DNA of 64,000 bases. Origin: Ferrimonas balearica (GTDB lineage Bacteria > Pseudomonadota > Gammaproteobacteria > Enterobacterales > Shewanellaceae). The stretch spans positions 1,490,874-1,554,873 of the forward strand of contig NZ_JAHVHV010000001.1 of assembly GCF_019802085.1 (NCBI RefSeq), in the 5' to 3' direction. This document shows, in pieces, positions 27,729 through 35,721 of the stretch. Within the stretch, counting starts at the first letter, position 1; each line of letters starts with the position of its first letter. The notes beneath the pieces are model-generated. The model did no database searches. It saw only the letters and a list, made by a program, of their open reading frames with translations, and was not told the origin of the DNA. The position numbers and the translations under genes were made by a program.

Positions 27729-28079
27729 ATGAACACCAAATGGGTGTATTGGGCCTTTCTGGCCATCGCCATCATTACCGAAGTGGCCGGCACCAGTGTC
27801 ATGAGCCTGATGGTGGAAGACAACTGGCTTAAGTACACCGCGCTCTACGCCTTTATCGGCACCTCGTACTACTTCCTGGCCAAGGCCGCCAAGCGGATCC
27901 CCATCGGCATCGCCTACGCCCTGTGGGAAGGATTGGGGATCACCCTGATTGCCGTCGTCGGCATCCTCTGGCTGAGCCAGGTGCCGTCGCTGATTACCGC
28001 CATTGGCTTGGCACTGGCGCTGGCGGGCATCGTTATGGTGACCCTGGGTGAAGACCACGAAGAGGAGGCCACATCATGA
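27729..28079 (+). CDS. mdtJ: SMR-family exporter subunit, MdtJ-like
   Basis: A 116-residue four-helix small multidrug resistance protein. It keeps the membrane-embedded Glu in helix one (ITEVAGTSVMS, Glu18) that couples proton and substrate. Helix three reads AAKRIPIGIAYALWEGLGI, very like E. coli MdtJ (KIALGVAYALWEGIGI). MdtJ and MdtI together export spermidine. The C terminus is acidic (GEDHEEEATS). GAGGAAAG precedes the ATG. Stop and start overlap the next SMR gene by 4 bp, as expected for a heterodimeric pair. Confidence 0.87.
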   Translation: MNTKWVYWAFLAIAIITEVAGTSVMSLMVEDNWLKYTALYAFIGTSYYFLAKAAKRIPIGIAYALWEGLGITLIAVVGILWLSQVPSLITAIGLALALAGIVMVTLGEDHEEEATS

Positions 28080-28396
28080 TCAACGCCTACATGGGATACG
28101 TTCTGGTCGCCGCATTGCTCGACATCGGCGCCAACCTCTGCGCCAGCAAGTCCGAGGGCTTTGAACGCCGCGGCTGGGCGGTGGCCACCATCGTGCTGAT
28201 CCTGTCCGCCTTTACGGCGCTGGCTCAGGCGGTCAAGGGGATGGACTTGGCCGTGGCCTACGCCACCTGGGGGGCCCTGGGCATCGTGGGTACCGCCCTG
28301 CTGGGTCAGGCGCTGCTGGGCCACAAACTCAAGCCCATCGGTTGGGCCGGGATTGTGGTGATGATCCTTGCCGTGGTGCTGATCAAACTCGGCTAA
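28076..28396 (+). CDS. mdtI: SMR-family exporter subunit, MdtI-like
   Basis: A 106-residue four-helix partner of the preceding gene. It resembles E. coli MdtI in FTALAQAVKGMDLAVAYATWGALGI and in the final helix GWAGIVVMILAVVLIKL. The usual helix-one Glu is replaced by Asp16 (ALLDIGANL against the LEIVAN type), a change known in EmrE to alter proton affinity. GAGGAGG precedes its ATG inside the mdtJ end. The pair probably exports polyamines or other cations. A terminator follows before the LysR gene. Confidence 0.86.
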   Translation: MINAYMGYVLVAALLDIGANLCASKSEGFERRGWAVATIVLILSAFTALAQAVKGMDLAVAYATWGALGIVGTALLGQALLGHKLKPIGWAGIVVMILAVVLIKLG

Positions 28397-28432
28397 GCCG
28401 GCTGACAACACAAGCTTGTTAACTTATTCTGA

Positions 28433-28463
28433 CGCTGATTGCTTTATGCAATCGGCGTTTTTG
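28433..28463 (+). terminator. Intrinsic terminator between mdtI and the LysR gene
   Basis: Ten-pair stem CGCTGATTGC / GCAATCGGCG (one G-U pair) around TTTAT, followed by TTTTT. It ends 15 bp before the LysR start codon, so the LysR gene depends on a promoter inside or before this hairpin or on read-through. Confidence 0.82.
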
Positions 28464-28477
28464 CCTGGGAGGGCGCC

Positions 28478-29353
28478 ATGAACACCAAACAGATCCGCCA
28501 TTTCGTGTTGGCCGTGCGCATGGGCTCCCTGGCCCAGGCTGCGGCGCAGGTGGGCCAAAGCCGCAGCGCCGTGAGTCTCTCCATCTCCGCGTTGGAGGAT
28601 CAGCTGGGGGTCACCCTGTTCGAGCGCAGCGGCAACGCCGTTTCTCCCACCGAGGTGGCCCTGGCTCTGCTGGAGGATTGCGAACGGCTGCTGGGGATCG
28701 AGCAGCGCCTGGAAGCCCGCTGTCAGCAGTACCTGCAGACCGCCGAGAGCCAGATCCGCATCGCCCGGGACGACGCCCTGCCGGAGTCCTGGTGGCGGGA
28801 CACCATCGTCGAGCTCAAGGCGCGTTTTCCCCTTATCAGCTTCGTCCTGGTGCTGGCCTCGCCGCGGGAGTTGCCCAGCCAGGTGGCCTCCGGGGCGGTG
28901 GATCTGGGCTTCGGTCTGGGTCTGCCCCCCCATCCGGACCTGCTGCAACAGCCCATGGGCCGCATGCGCCTGCAACTGGTGGCCAGCAAGACGCACCCCC
29001 TGTCGGAGCGCAGCCGGCTCAGCGAGGAGGATCTGCAGCAGCGCACCCAGATCACCCTGACCGGCGCCGTGGAGGGGGATCTGCTCACTGATCACCGCCT
29101 CAGCGACGACTACATCGGCCTGTCCAGCTTCGAGCAGATCCGCGACATGATGGATCAGGGCGTTGGCTGGGCCTGGTTGCCCGCCCCCCTGATGACCGGC
29201 CGCCTGCGCCGGGGGGACGCCCGGGTACTGCCGGCCCCCCGCCACAACCTGTGGCAGGAGTACCACCTGTGCTACCGCCAGGGCCACCCCCTGGGTCTGG
29301 TCAGTGAAACCCTGTGCGACCGGCTCAGCGAGTACCTGCTGGCCTTCGACTGA
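28478..29353 (+). CDS. LysR family transcriptional regulator
   Basis: A 291-residue LTTR with HTH MNTKQIRHFVLAVRMGSLAQAAAQVGQSRSAVSLSISALEDQLGVTLFER and an effector-binding domain. GGGAGG precedes the ATG at 28478. It lies between the MdtJI pair and a MOSC gene, all on the plus strand; it could regulate either. I do not recognise a named subgroup. Confidence 0.87.
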   Translation: MNTKQIRHFVLAVRMGSLAQAAAQVGQSRSAVSLSISALEDQLGVTLFERSGNAVSPTEVALALLEDCERLLGIEQRLEARCQQYLQTAESQIRIARDDALPESWWRDTIVELKARFPLISFVLVLASPRELPSQVASGAVDLGFGLGLPPHPDLLQQPMGRMRLQLVASKTHPLSERSRLSEEDLQQRTQITLTGAVEGDLLTDHRLSDDYIGLSSFEQIRDMMDQGVGWAWLPAPLMTGRLRRGDARVLPAPRHNLWQEYHLCYRQGHPLGLVSETLCDRLSEYLLAFD

Positions 29354-29389
29354 CGCTAAGCTTGCTCCACACCCCCCTGGAGCTTCGCC

Positions 29390-29884
29390 ATGGCCTCGTC
29401 CCTCACGCCACTGCTCAATCGCCTGCCCCAACAGGGCCAGCTCACCTGGATAGGGCTGCGCCCCGAGCGCGGCCAGCCTCCCCAGTCGGTCAGTGAGGCG
29501 CAGATCCATCTCGAACAGGGCCTGGTGGGCGATCATTTTCGCGGCCGGCCCGGCAGTCTTCGACAGATCACCCTGGTACAGCAAGAGCACCTTTCGGTGG
29601 TGGCCGCCCTGCTGGGGCAGGCCTCACTGGACCCGGCCCTGCTGCGGCGCAACCTGGTGGTCAGGGGCATCAACCTCCTGGCGCTCAAGGACCAACGCTT
29701 CGCCATCGGCGAGGTCATCCTCGAGGGCACCCGCCCCTGCGCCCCCTGCAGCAAGATGGAGACCGCCCTGGGGCCGGGCGGCTTCAACGCCCTGCGGGGC
29801 CACGGCGGACTCTGTGCCCGGGTGGTGCAGCCGGGGTGGATCCGAGTCGGGGATCCGGTTCGACTGTGGCTGGAAGCCCAATGA
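29390..29884 (+). CDS. MOSC domain-containing protein
   Basis: A 164-residue protein with the MOSC pattern: GLVGDHFRGRPGSLRQITLVQQEHL, LRRNLVVRGINLLAL, FAIGEVILEGTRPCAPCSKMETALGPGGFNAL and RGHGGLCARVV. The conserved Cys in RPCAPC is the expected sulfur-carrying residue; MOSC domains carry sulfur for molybdenum-cofactor and detoxification enzymes (YiiM, mARC type). Unlike YiiM it is short and has no extra C-terminal domain. It lies 36 bp after the LysR gene with GGAG before the ATG. Confidence 0.85.
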   Translation: MASSLTPLLNRLPQQGQLTWIGLRPERGQPPQSVSEAQIHLEQGLVGDHFRGRPGSLRQITLVQQEHLSVVAALLGQASLDPALLRRNLVVRGINLLALKDQRFAIGEVILEGTRPCAPCSKMETALGPGGFNALRGHGGLCARVVQPGWIRVGDPVRLWLEAQ

Positions 29885-29999
29885 AGACTCAGGCCAGGAA
29901 TCCCATTGCCTGAGTTAACGTATTGATACGAATTGGTCTTTTATCGCCAGTAACGCAGTGGTAGCTTGTTCGCAACCTTTAAGTTACATGGACTGCAGC

Positions 30000-31826
30000 A
30001 TGATCAAGAAGTTGTTTAAGTGGAGTGGCATCGCCCTGGCGACGGTGCTGGTGGTGGGGGGCAGCTTCGCCGCCCACGAGTGGTACGCCAAGAAGCCCTT
30101 CCTGTTTCGCGCCTTCCTCGACCGCGAGGTGATCAAAATCGCCTTCGACAGCCCGGAAACCCTCACCTCCCTGGGTTTTCTCGAGTCGATGGGGATCACC
30201 GGCCACAACGCCAAGCTCAATGACGACAGCCCCGAAAAGGGGGATGAACTGCTGGAGAAGGTCAGCGAGATCCGCGCCACCTTGCTGGAGTACGACGATG
30301 CGGGTCTGAACGCCGATGAGCGCCTGTCCAAGGAGATCGCGCTCTACCTACTGGATTTTGCGGAAGAGTCCAAACCCTATCGCTACCACAACTACCCGGT
30401 GAACCAGTTGTTTGGGGTGCAGAACGGTTACCCCAGCTTTATGGAAGCCCAGCATCAGGTGCGCAGCGAAGAGGACGCCGAACACTACCTGGCCCGCCTG
30501 ACCGCCGTGGAGCAAAAGTTTGCCCAGAACCTGGAGGGCATCAAGATCCGCACCGAAAAGGGGATCATCCCGCCCAAGTTTGTCATTGAGCGGGTGCTGG
30601 CCGAGATGAACGCCTTTGTCGCCACTCCGGTCACCGAGAACATCCTCTACACCTCGCTGCAAACCAAGTTGAGCGAGGCCGAAGGGATCCCCGCCGAGGC
30701 CCAGGCACGCCTGCTGGCAGACGCCGAACGCCGCATTCGCGACCATGTCCACCCGGCCTACCAGCTGTTTATCGACTACTTCGCCGCGCTGAACGAGCAG
30801 GCCGGCAGCGACGATGGCTTCTGGCACCTGCCCCAGGGCGAGGAAGCCTACGCCCTGGCGCTGAAGCTGTTCACCACCACCGATTACAGTGCCGAACAGA
30901 TCCACCAGCTGGGGCTGGACGAAGTGGCGCGAATCCAGGGCGAGATCCTGACCATCCTGGCGGCCGAGTCCTTCGATGTCAGCGGCGGCTTCACCCCGGC
31001 CATTGACGCCCTGGCGGCGGACTCCCGCTTCTACTACGAGGACAGCGACGCCGGCCGGGCGCAGATCCTCGAGGATTACCAGGCGATCCTGGATGAGATC
31101 GACGCCGGCATCGATCAGGCGTTCAACATCCGGCCCACTGCCGGCATGGAGGTGGTGCGGATCCCGGAATTCAAGGAGAAAACCTCCCCCGGGGCCTACT
31201 ACCAGCAGCCGGCCATCGACGGCAGCCGCCCCGGCCGCTTCTTCGCCAATCTCTACGACATCAAGGCCACCCCCAAGTACAGCATGCGTACCCTGGCGTA
31301 CCACGAGGGGATCCCGGGCCACCACTTCCAGATCGCCCTGGGGATGGAGCAGGAGGGGCTGCCGTTTTTCCGCCGCATGTCCCCCTTTACCGCCTACGTG
31401 GAGGGCTGGGCCCTGTACAGCGAACAGCTGGCCTGGGAGCTGGGTTACCAGGCGGACCCCTTTGACAACGTCGGTCGCCTGCAGGCGGAGCTGTTCCGCG
31501 CCGTGCGCCTGGTGGTGGACACCGGCATCCACCACAAGCGCTGGACCCGGGAGCAGGCCATCGACTACATGCGCGACAACACCGGCATGGCCCAGAGCGA
31601 CGTGGTGGCGGAGATCGAACGCTACATCGTGATGCCCGGCCAGGCCACCGCCTACAAGGTGGGGATGATCAAGATCCTGGAGCTGCGGGAGCGGGCCAAG
31701 ACCCAACTGGGTGACCGCTTCGATCTGCGCGCCTTCCACGACGTGATGCTGCAAAACGGTGCCGTCCCGCTCAACATCCTGGAGCGTCTGGTGGAGCAGT
31801 ACATCGCCGACACTCAGGCCAGTTAA
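30000..31826 (+). CDS. DUF885 family putative metallopeptidase, membrane-anchored
   Basis: A 608-residue protein with an N-terminal signal/anchor segment (KLFKWSGIALATVLVVGGSFAAHEWY). The DUF885 core runs through the rest and includes the zinc-peptidase-like motif LAYHEGIPGHHFQ (about residues 430-442) and YVEGWALYSEQLAWELG with the likely third ligand Glu. DUF885 proteins are gluzincin-like; most are uncharacterised carboxypeptidase-like enzymes. It should face the periplasm. The ATG at 30000 is chosen because the signal segment starts there; an ATG four codons earlier is possible. A bidirectional terminator follows. Confidence 0.87.
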   Translation: MIKKLFKWSGIALATVLVVGGSFAAHEWYAKKPFLFRAFLDREVIKIAFDSPETLTSLGFLESMGITGHNAKLNDDSPEKGDELLEKVSEIRATLLEYDDAGLNADERLSKEIALYLLDFAEESKPYRYHNYPVNQLFGVQNGYPSFMEAQHQVRSEEDAEHYLARLTAVEQKFAQNLEGIKIRTEKGIIPPKFVIERVLAEMNAFVATPVTENILYTSLQTKLSEAEGIPAEAQARLLADAERRIRDHVHPAYQLFIDYFAALNEQAGSDDGFWHLPQGEEAYALALKLFTTTDYSAEQIHQLGLDEVARIQGEILTILAAESFDVSGGFTPAIDALAADSRFYYEDSDAGRAQILEDYQAILDEIDAGIDQAFNIRPTAGMEVVRIPEFKEKTSPGAYYQQPAIDGSRPGRFFANLYDIKATPKYSMRTLAYHEGIPGHHFQIALGMEQEGLPFFRRMSPFTAYVEGWALYSEQLAWELGYQADPFDNVGRLQAELFRAVRLVVDTGIHHKRWTREQAIDYMRDNTGMAQSDVVAEIERYIVMPGQATAYKVGMIKILELRERAKTQLGDRFDLRAFHDVMLQNGAVPLNILERLVEQYIADTQAS

Positions 31827-31842
31827 GGCCAGCACAACGACA

Positions 31843-31868
31843 AAAGGGGCCTTACGGCCCCTTTTTTA
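31843..31868. terminator. Bidirectional intrinsic terminator
   Basis: Stem AAAAGGGGCC / GGCCCCTTTT between convergent DUF885 and lipoprotein genes, with T-runs on both strands. Confidence 0.88.
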
Positions 31869-31886
31869 CGTCGCGTCAGTCTGGGC

Positions 31887-33374
31887 TCACTTGCCCTTGG
31901 GCAGCTTGAAACGAAACTGCTCCACAATGACATCATGGTCTGCACTGGTGGTGCTGCCGGAGCGGAGGTTGGCGTGGCTGCCAAAGCCCTCCAGGCCGCG
32001 GTAGGGCATCAACTCACAGCCGCGGTTGGCCGGCTGGTTCACAAAGCTCTCCCAATCCTGGTCCAGGGTGTAGGCGATGGAGCGCACGCCCACGGGCCAC
32101 TTCTTGCAGTAGAAGTTGATGAAGGCCCCCTCCCCGCCGCGGGAGAACGCCACTTCCGGCTCCCGCAGTTCGGTCAGCTTCAGGCCATCGACCAGCTTGA
32201 CCCCCACGGTCAGTCGCTGGCTGTGGTCGGTGGTGGAGACCCGGTTGCCCACACAGGTGCCGTTGTCCACCCGGTGGTAGTCGCAGCCAGGCAGTACCTT
32301 GGCGTCGACCCGGAACTGAATGTCGAGGATCTCACCCGCTGCCGCATCCGGCAGGCGGTGGAACAGGTTCTGGAAGCCCCGACGCGGTTCGAAGTAACGG
32401 GCGTTGAACTGGAGCGTCGGGTACACCGACCGCAGCTCGTCGTAACTGGCAAACACCTCTTTCTCCTGGGCACTGGCACAGGAGGCGCTGGGGTACAGCT
32501 GGACCTCACCGCTGGGCAGCAAGGTCGCACAGCGCTTGGCGCCGGCCTCCTCCAGGTAGAGGTTGGTGTAACCGCGTACCTCGCCCTCGGCCTGGACACT
32601 GATGGTCAGGTCCACCTCGGCGATGGACAGGGCGGGCAGCTGGGCAAAGATCTCGCTGTCCCCGTCCTGCGCCACGGCGCGGTAGTGATCGCCGTCCCGC
32701 TCCAGCACGGTGAGATTGCGGTGGCCAAAGGGCAGGCTCGGCTGGGTCAGGCCCTGCTCCAGCATGCTCCAAGCCTGGGCCGCTTCATCGAAGTAGTAGA
32801 GGTGCAGATGATCCGGGGCGGTCAGCTGCTTGTTGGCGCCGCCCACCGCGTCGTCGTCGGCCACCCCAATCAGGGTGTAGTTGAAGCCGGTAACGTAGCC
32901 ATGACGCACGGCGCCTTCGGAAGGCGCCAGCAGGTCGTCGTTAAGCAGCACGTGGCTAAGCTCTGGGCGCTCGTCAATCGCCACCAGGGTAAAGGACAGG
33001 TTGTCCATCACCATGGTCGCTTCCCGGCTCGCCTCAGTTACTTCAATCTGCCCCTCCAGGCTGTAGAATTCGCTGAACGCTTGCGCCTTGTCGGCACCGA
33101 GATCCTGGTGGCGCACCCGAAGCTGGTCACCGGCACGCACGCTCAGGGTCAGGGTCTCCTCCAGGGAGAATTCCCCCAGTTGGCTAACCAGCTGGCCATT
33201 GCGCTCCAGTTGGTAACCGTCGACACGCAGGTTATCGGCAAAGGGGGAGTCGGCCATCGGCGACATCGCCGGCTGGGCATCAAATTTCAGGGTCAGGGTG
33301 TGGCTGGGTTCGCTGTCGCTGCTGCAACCGCTGACCAGCAGGACCGCTATGGCGGCCGGGGTAAGTTTGTTCAT
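31887..33374 (-). CDS. Unknown lipoprotein (495 residues)
   Basis: The N terminus MNKLTPAAIAVLLVSGCSSDSE is a lipoprotein signal with lipobox VSGC, and Ser at +2 favours outer-membrane sorting. The mature protein is beta-strand-rich and acidic, with six to eight Cys residues in the C-terminal half (for example GCDYHRVDNGTCVGN and FINFYCKKWPVG) that could form disulfides. No family is recognised. It is divergent from a LysR gene across a 257-bp gap holding two similar palindromes, so it is probably the target of that regulator. The overall look is of a surface or periplasmic binding protein, which is only a guess. Confidence 0.75.
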   Translation of the reverse strand: MNKLTPAAIAVLLVSGCSSDSEPSHTLTLKFDAQPAMSPMADSPFADNLRVDGYQLERNGQLVSQLGEFSLEETLTLSVRAGDQLRVRHQDLGADKAQAFSEFYSLEGQIEVTEASREATMVMDNLSFTLVAIDERPELSHVLLNDDLLAPSEGAVRHGYVTGFNYTLIGVADDDAVGGANKQLTAPDHLHLYYFDEAAQAWSMLEQGLTQPSLPFGHRNLTVLERDGDHYRAVAQDGDSEIFAQLPALSIAEVDLTISVQAEGEVRGYTNLYLEEAGAKRCATLLPSGEVQLYPSASCASAQEKEVFASYDELRSVYPTLQFNARYFEPRRGFQNLFHRLPDAAAGEILDIQFRVDAKVLPGCDYHRVDNGTCVGNRVSTTDHSQRLTVGVKLVDGLKLTELREPEVAFSRGGEGAFINFYCKKWPVGVRSIAYTLDQDWESFVNQPANRGCELMPYRGLEGFGSHANLRSGSTTSADHDVIVEQFRFKLPKGK

Positions 33375-33486
33375 CGAGGTCTCTGGGTATCAGGCGCCGC
33401 TCCTTGGCCTGAGGGTGTTGGCAAGGCGCCCGCCCTGCCGCTCAAACAACGGCGCACACCCTAATGGCTCCCCTTCGTTCCAGACA

Positions 33487-33503
33487 GTTAATCGAGAATT
33501 AAG
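33487..33503. promoter_or_regulatory. LysR-type dyad operator, copy 1
   Basis: GTTAATCGAGAATTAAG has arms TTAA / TTAA with the overall pattern of copy 2 at 33541 (starts 54 bp apart). It lies between the divergent lipoprotein and LysR genes. Confidence 0.55.
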
Positions 33504-33540
33504 CGCGGCAGATTGCGGAAATCTCCTGAAATTCGCCATA

Positions 33541-33557
33541 CTTAACTCACAATTAAG
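33541..33557. promoter_or_regulatory. LysR-type dyad operator, copy 2
   Basis: CTTAACTCACAATTAAG has perfect arms CTTAA / TTAAG with a 7-bp centre. Together with copy 1 it fits LysR recognition and autoregulation, with binding inferred. A third half-like CTTAAG is at about 33599. Confidence 0.55.
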
Positions 33558-33631
33558 CCATCCGCCCTGCCCCTTGCCCGGGCCCGCCGCTGGCCGTAAC
33601 TTAAGATTTTGCCCCGGACGCCTTAACCAAG

Positions 33632-34537
33632 ATGAACCGTTTACGAAGCCAAAACCTGCAGCAGCTGGAGCTGCTGACCCTTCTGGTGCGCACCGGCAGC
33701 CTGACCGAGACCGCCAAGGCCCTGAACATTTCGGTGCCCGCGGTCAGCCAGGCCCTGGACAAACTGCGCGAGCAGGTGGGGGATCCCTTGCTGATCCGCG
33801 ACGGCCGCAATATGACGCCAACGGCCACCGCCACCCGGGTGGCAAACACGGCAGAGCCCCACCTGGACGCCCTGACCGATCTGCATCGCAGCCTGGTGGC
33901 GGATGCCACCAGCAATACCTTGAATATCGCCATCTCCACCGCTTACGAGGCGCTGGTGCTGGGCGCACTGATCGAGTGTGATCGCCGGCCCAAGGGCCTC
34001 ACCGTCCACTGTGCCGAGCTGGAAACCGACGACTTCATTACCGACACCGGCCGGGTCACCGAACTGTTGGCCAAGCGCCAGTTGGACATCGCTCTGGTGT
34101 TCTACCCGTTAGAGGACCCGCGGTTTCACTGCATTCCGGTGCTGGAGGACTGCATTCGGGTGATCCACCGCCAGGGTCACCCCCGCATTGAGGAGTTGAA
34201 CGCGGACATCTACTACGGCGAGGAGCACGTGGTGTGGAAACTGGCGGTGTTCCGCAAGGCCTGGCAGCAGCTGGTGGGGATCAACGTCGAGGGCCGACAT
34301 ATCGCCGCCATCATCAGCGACAGCCTCTCCATGGGCAATCTGGTGTCGAAAAGCGACCTGCTGGCCTCCATGCCGGATTCCCTGGCCCGCAAGCTGTCCA
34401 AAGCGCTGCCCATTGAGCTCAAGCCCTTTCCCTTCCCCCATCGTCCCATCACCACTTACCTGGTCTACCACAAGGCCTACTCCCGCCCGGAACTGGCCGA
34501 GTGGGTGCAGGACGCCTGCGAAACCCTGGCCCGTTAA
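33632..34537 (+). CDS. LysR family transcriptional regulator
   Basis: A 301-residue LTTR. HTH region: LQQLELLTLLVRTGSLTETAKALNISVPAVSQALDKLREQVGDPLLIRDGRNMTPT. The wing RDGRNMTPT resembles the NodD/LeuO/SyrM-type subgroup (FVRxGRxMxPT). It is divergent from the unknown lipoprotein, with two dyads in between, the common LysR arrangement for controlling a neighbour and itself. Confidence 0.88.
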   Translation: MNRLRSQNLQQLELLTLLVRTGSLTETAKALNISVPAVSQALDKLREQVGDPLLIRDGRNMTPTATATRVANTAEPHLDALTDLHRSLVADATSNTLNIAISTAYEALVLGALIECDRRPKGLTVHCAELETDDFITDTGRVTELLAKRQLDIALVFYPLEDPRFHCIPVLEDCIRVIHRQGHPRIEELNADIYYGEEHVVWKLAVFRKAWQQLVGINVEGRHIAAIISDSLSMGNLVSKSDLLASMPDSLARKLSKALPIELKPFPFPHRPITTYLVYHKAYSRPELAEWVQDACETLAR

Positions 34538-34590
34538 AGACGGGCCGGCGCTTGTGACCGGCTCTAGTCCGGTCAATGGCCTAGGCACAA

Positions 34591-34623
34591 CAAAAAAGCC
34601 CAACCCCGTACAGGATTGAGCTT
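34591..34623 (-). terminator. Terminator after the tRNA Gly-Cys-Leu cluster
   Basis: On the minus strand, GCTCAATCC pairs with GGTTGGGC (two G-U pairs) around a short loop and is followed by TTTTTTG. It may also serve the convergent LysR gene. Confidence 0.78.
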
Positions 34624-34652
34624 TGAAGTGTTACCGCATCACGCTTGTGGAA

Positions 34653-34738
34653 TGGTGCCCGAGGCCGGACTTGAACCGGCACGACCAGAGGTCGACGGAT
34701 TTTAAATCCGTTGTGTCTACCAATTCCACCACTCGGGC
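34653..34738 (-). tRNA. tRNA-Leu (anticodon UAA)
   Basis: 86 nt including encoded CCA. The acceptor stem GCCCGAG pairs with CTCGGGC, the anticodon loop reads TTTAAAA giving UAA, and a long variable arm is present, as in class II tRNA-Leu. It is third in the Gly-Cys-Leu cluster downstream of pgsA, the same order as glyW-cysT-leuZ in E. coli. Confidence 0.97.
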
Positions 34739-34746
34739 GGAGAAGA

Positions 34747-34820
34747 TGGAGGCGCGTCCCGGAGTCGAACCGAGGTCCACGGATTTGCAATCCGCTGCAT
34801 AGCCACTCTGCCAACGCGCC
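34747..34820 (-). tRNA. tRNA-Cys (anticodon GCA)
   Basis: 74 nt including CCA. Acceptor stem GGCGCGT / ACGCGCC, anticodon loop TTGCAAA giving GCA, discriminator U, as expected for tRNA-Cys. Confidence 0.97.
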
Positions 34821-34863
34821 TAAAACTTTGTCAAACCGGTAAAAACCCGTTTGCTCCGAAATT

Positions 34864-34939
34864 TGGAGCGGCACACGAGGTTCGAACTCGTGACCTCAAC
34901 CTTGGCAAGGTTGCGCTCTACCAGCTGAGCTAGTGCCGC
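34864..34939 (-). tRNA. tRNA-Gly (anticodon GCC)
   Basis: 76 nt including CCA. Acceptor stem GCGGCAC / GTGCCGC, anticodon loop TTGCCAA giving GCC. It is first of the three-tRNA cluster after pgsA. Confidence 0.97.
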
Positions 34940-35118
34940 TTTAAGTTGGGGTTAACCCCTTGTCTCGAAAGCTGTTTGCCCCCGAACTCGCTGCGCATTT
35001 TACGGGGTTACGGAGTGAAGTCAACCGCCAAATCGCCCGCCACAGCGCGTTTGCCGCCTTTTCGAGCACCTTGCTCAGGGAGGCGGCACATCCCGGATAA
35101 ATCCCGTTCAGCCCGACC

Positions 35119-35673
35119 TCAGCCGTGCTGGGTGAGGTCCCCCCAGGCGGCCCGAATGTAGGAGAACATCGACCAAATGGTGAGGAAGGTGGCCACGCCG
35201 AGCAGCCCCATGGAGATGTCGGTCAGCACCGGGTGGGTAAAGTGGGCAATCAGACCGGTGATCGCCACCATCTGGGCGGCGGTCTTGAACTTACCCAGCC
35301 AGGAGACCGCCACGATCCCCCGCTTGCCCATCTCCGCCATCCACTCTCGCAGGGCCGAGATCACGATCTCCCGTCCGATCATCACCACCGCAGCCAGAGT
35401 GATCAGCATGCTGTCGTAGTCCGCCACCAGCACCACCAGGGCGGTGGCCACCATCAGCTTGTCCACCACAGGATCCAGGAAAGCCCCAAAGGGGGTGGAC
35501 TGGTTCAGGCGGCGGGCCAGGTAGCCGTCCAGAGCGTCGGTGAGGGAGGCCAAAACAAAGAGCCCGGCCGCCATCAGATAGGACCATTTCCACGGCACGT
35601 AGTAGAGACTGATAAAGACGGGGATCATCACCAGGCGAAGCAGAGTGAGGATATTGGGGATATTCAGTTTCAT
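35119..35673 (-). CDS. pgsA: Phosphatidylglycerophosphate synthase
   Basis: A 184-residue inner-membrane enzyme that makes phosphatidylglycerophosphate from CDP-diacylglycerol and glycerol 3-phosphate. The CDP-alcohol phosphotransferase motif is complete: DALDGYLARRLNQSTPFGAFLDPVVDK. The N terminus MKLNIPNILTLLRLVMIPVF is typical. It lies 48 bp downstream of uvrC on the same strand and upstream of the tRNA cluster, as in E. coli. Confidence 0.96.
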   Translation of the reverse strand: MKLNIPNILTLLRLVMIPVFISLYYVPWKWSYLMAAGLFVLASLTDALDGYLARRLNQSTPFGAFLDPVVDKLMVATALVVLVADYDSMLITLAAVVMIGREIVISALREWMAEMGKRGIVAVSWLGKFKTAAQMVAITGLIAHFTHPVLTDISMGLLGVATFLTIWSMFSYIRAAWGDLTQHG

Positions 35674-35721
35674 CGACGGGCCCGGCAGCTGTGCAGGGGG
35701 CCAATCATGCCGTATTTGCCC

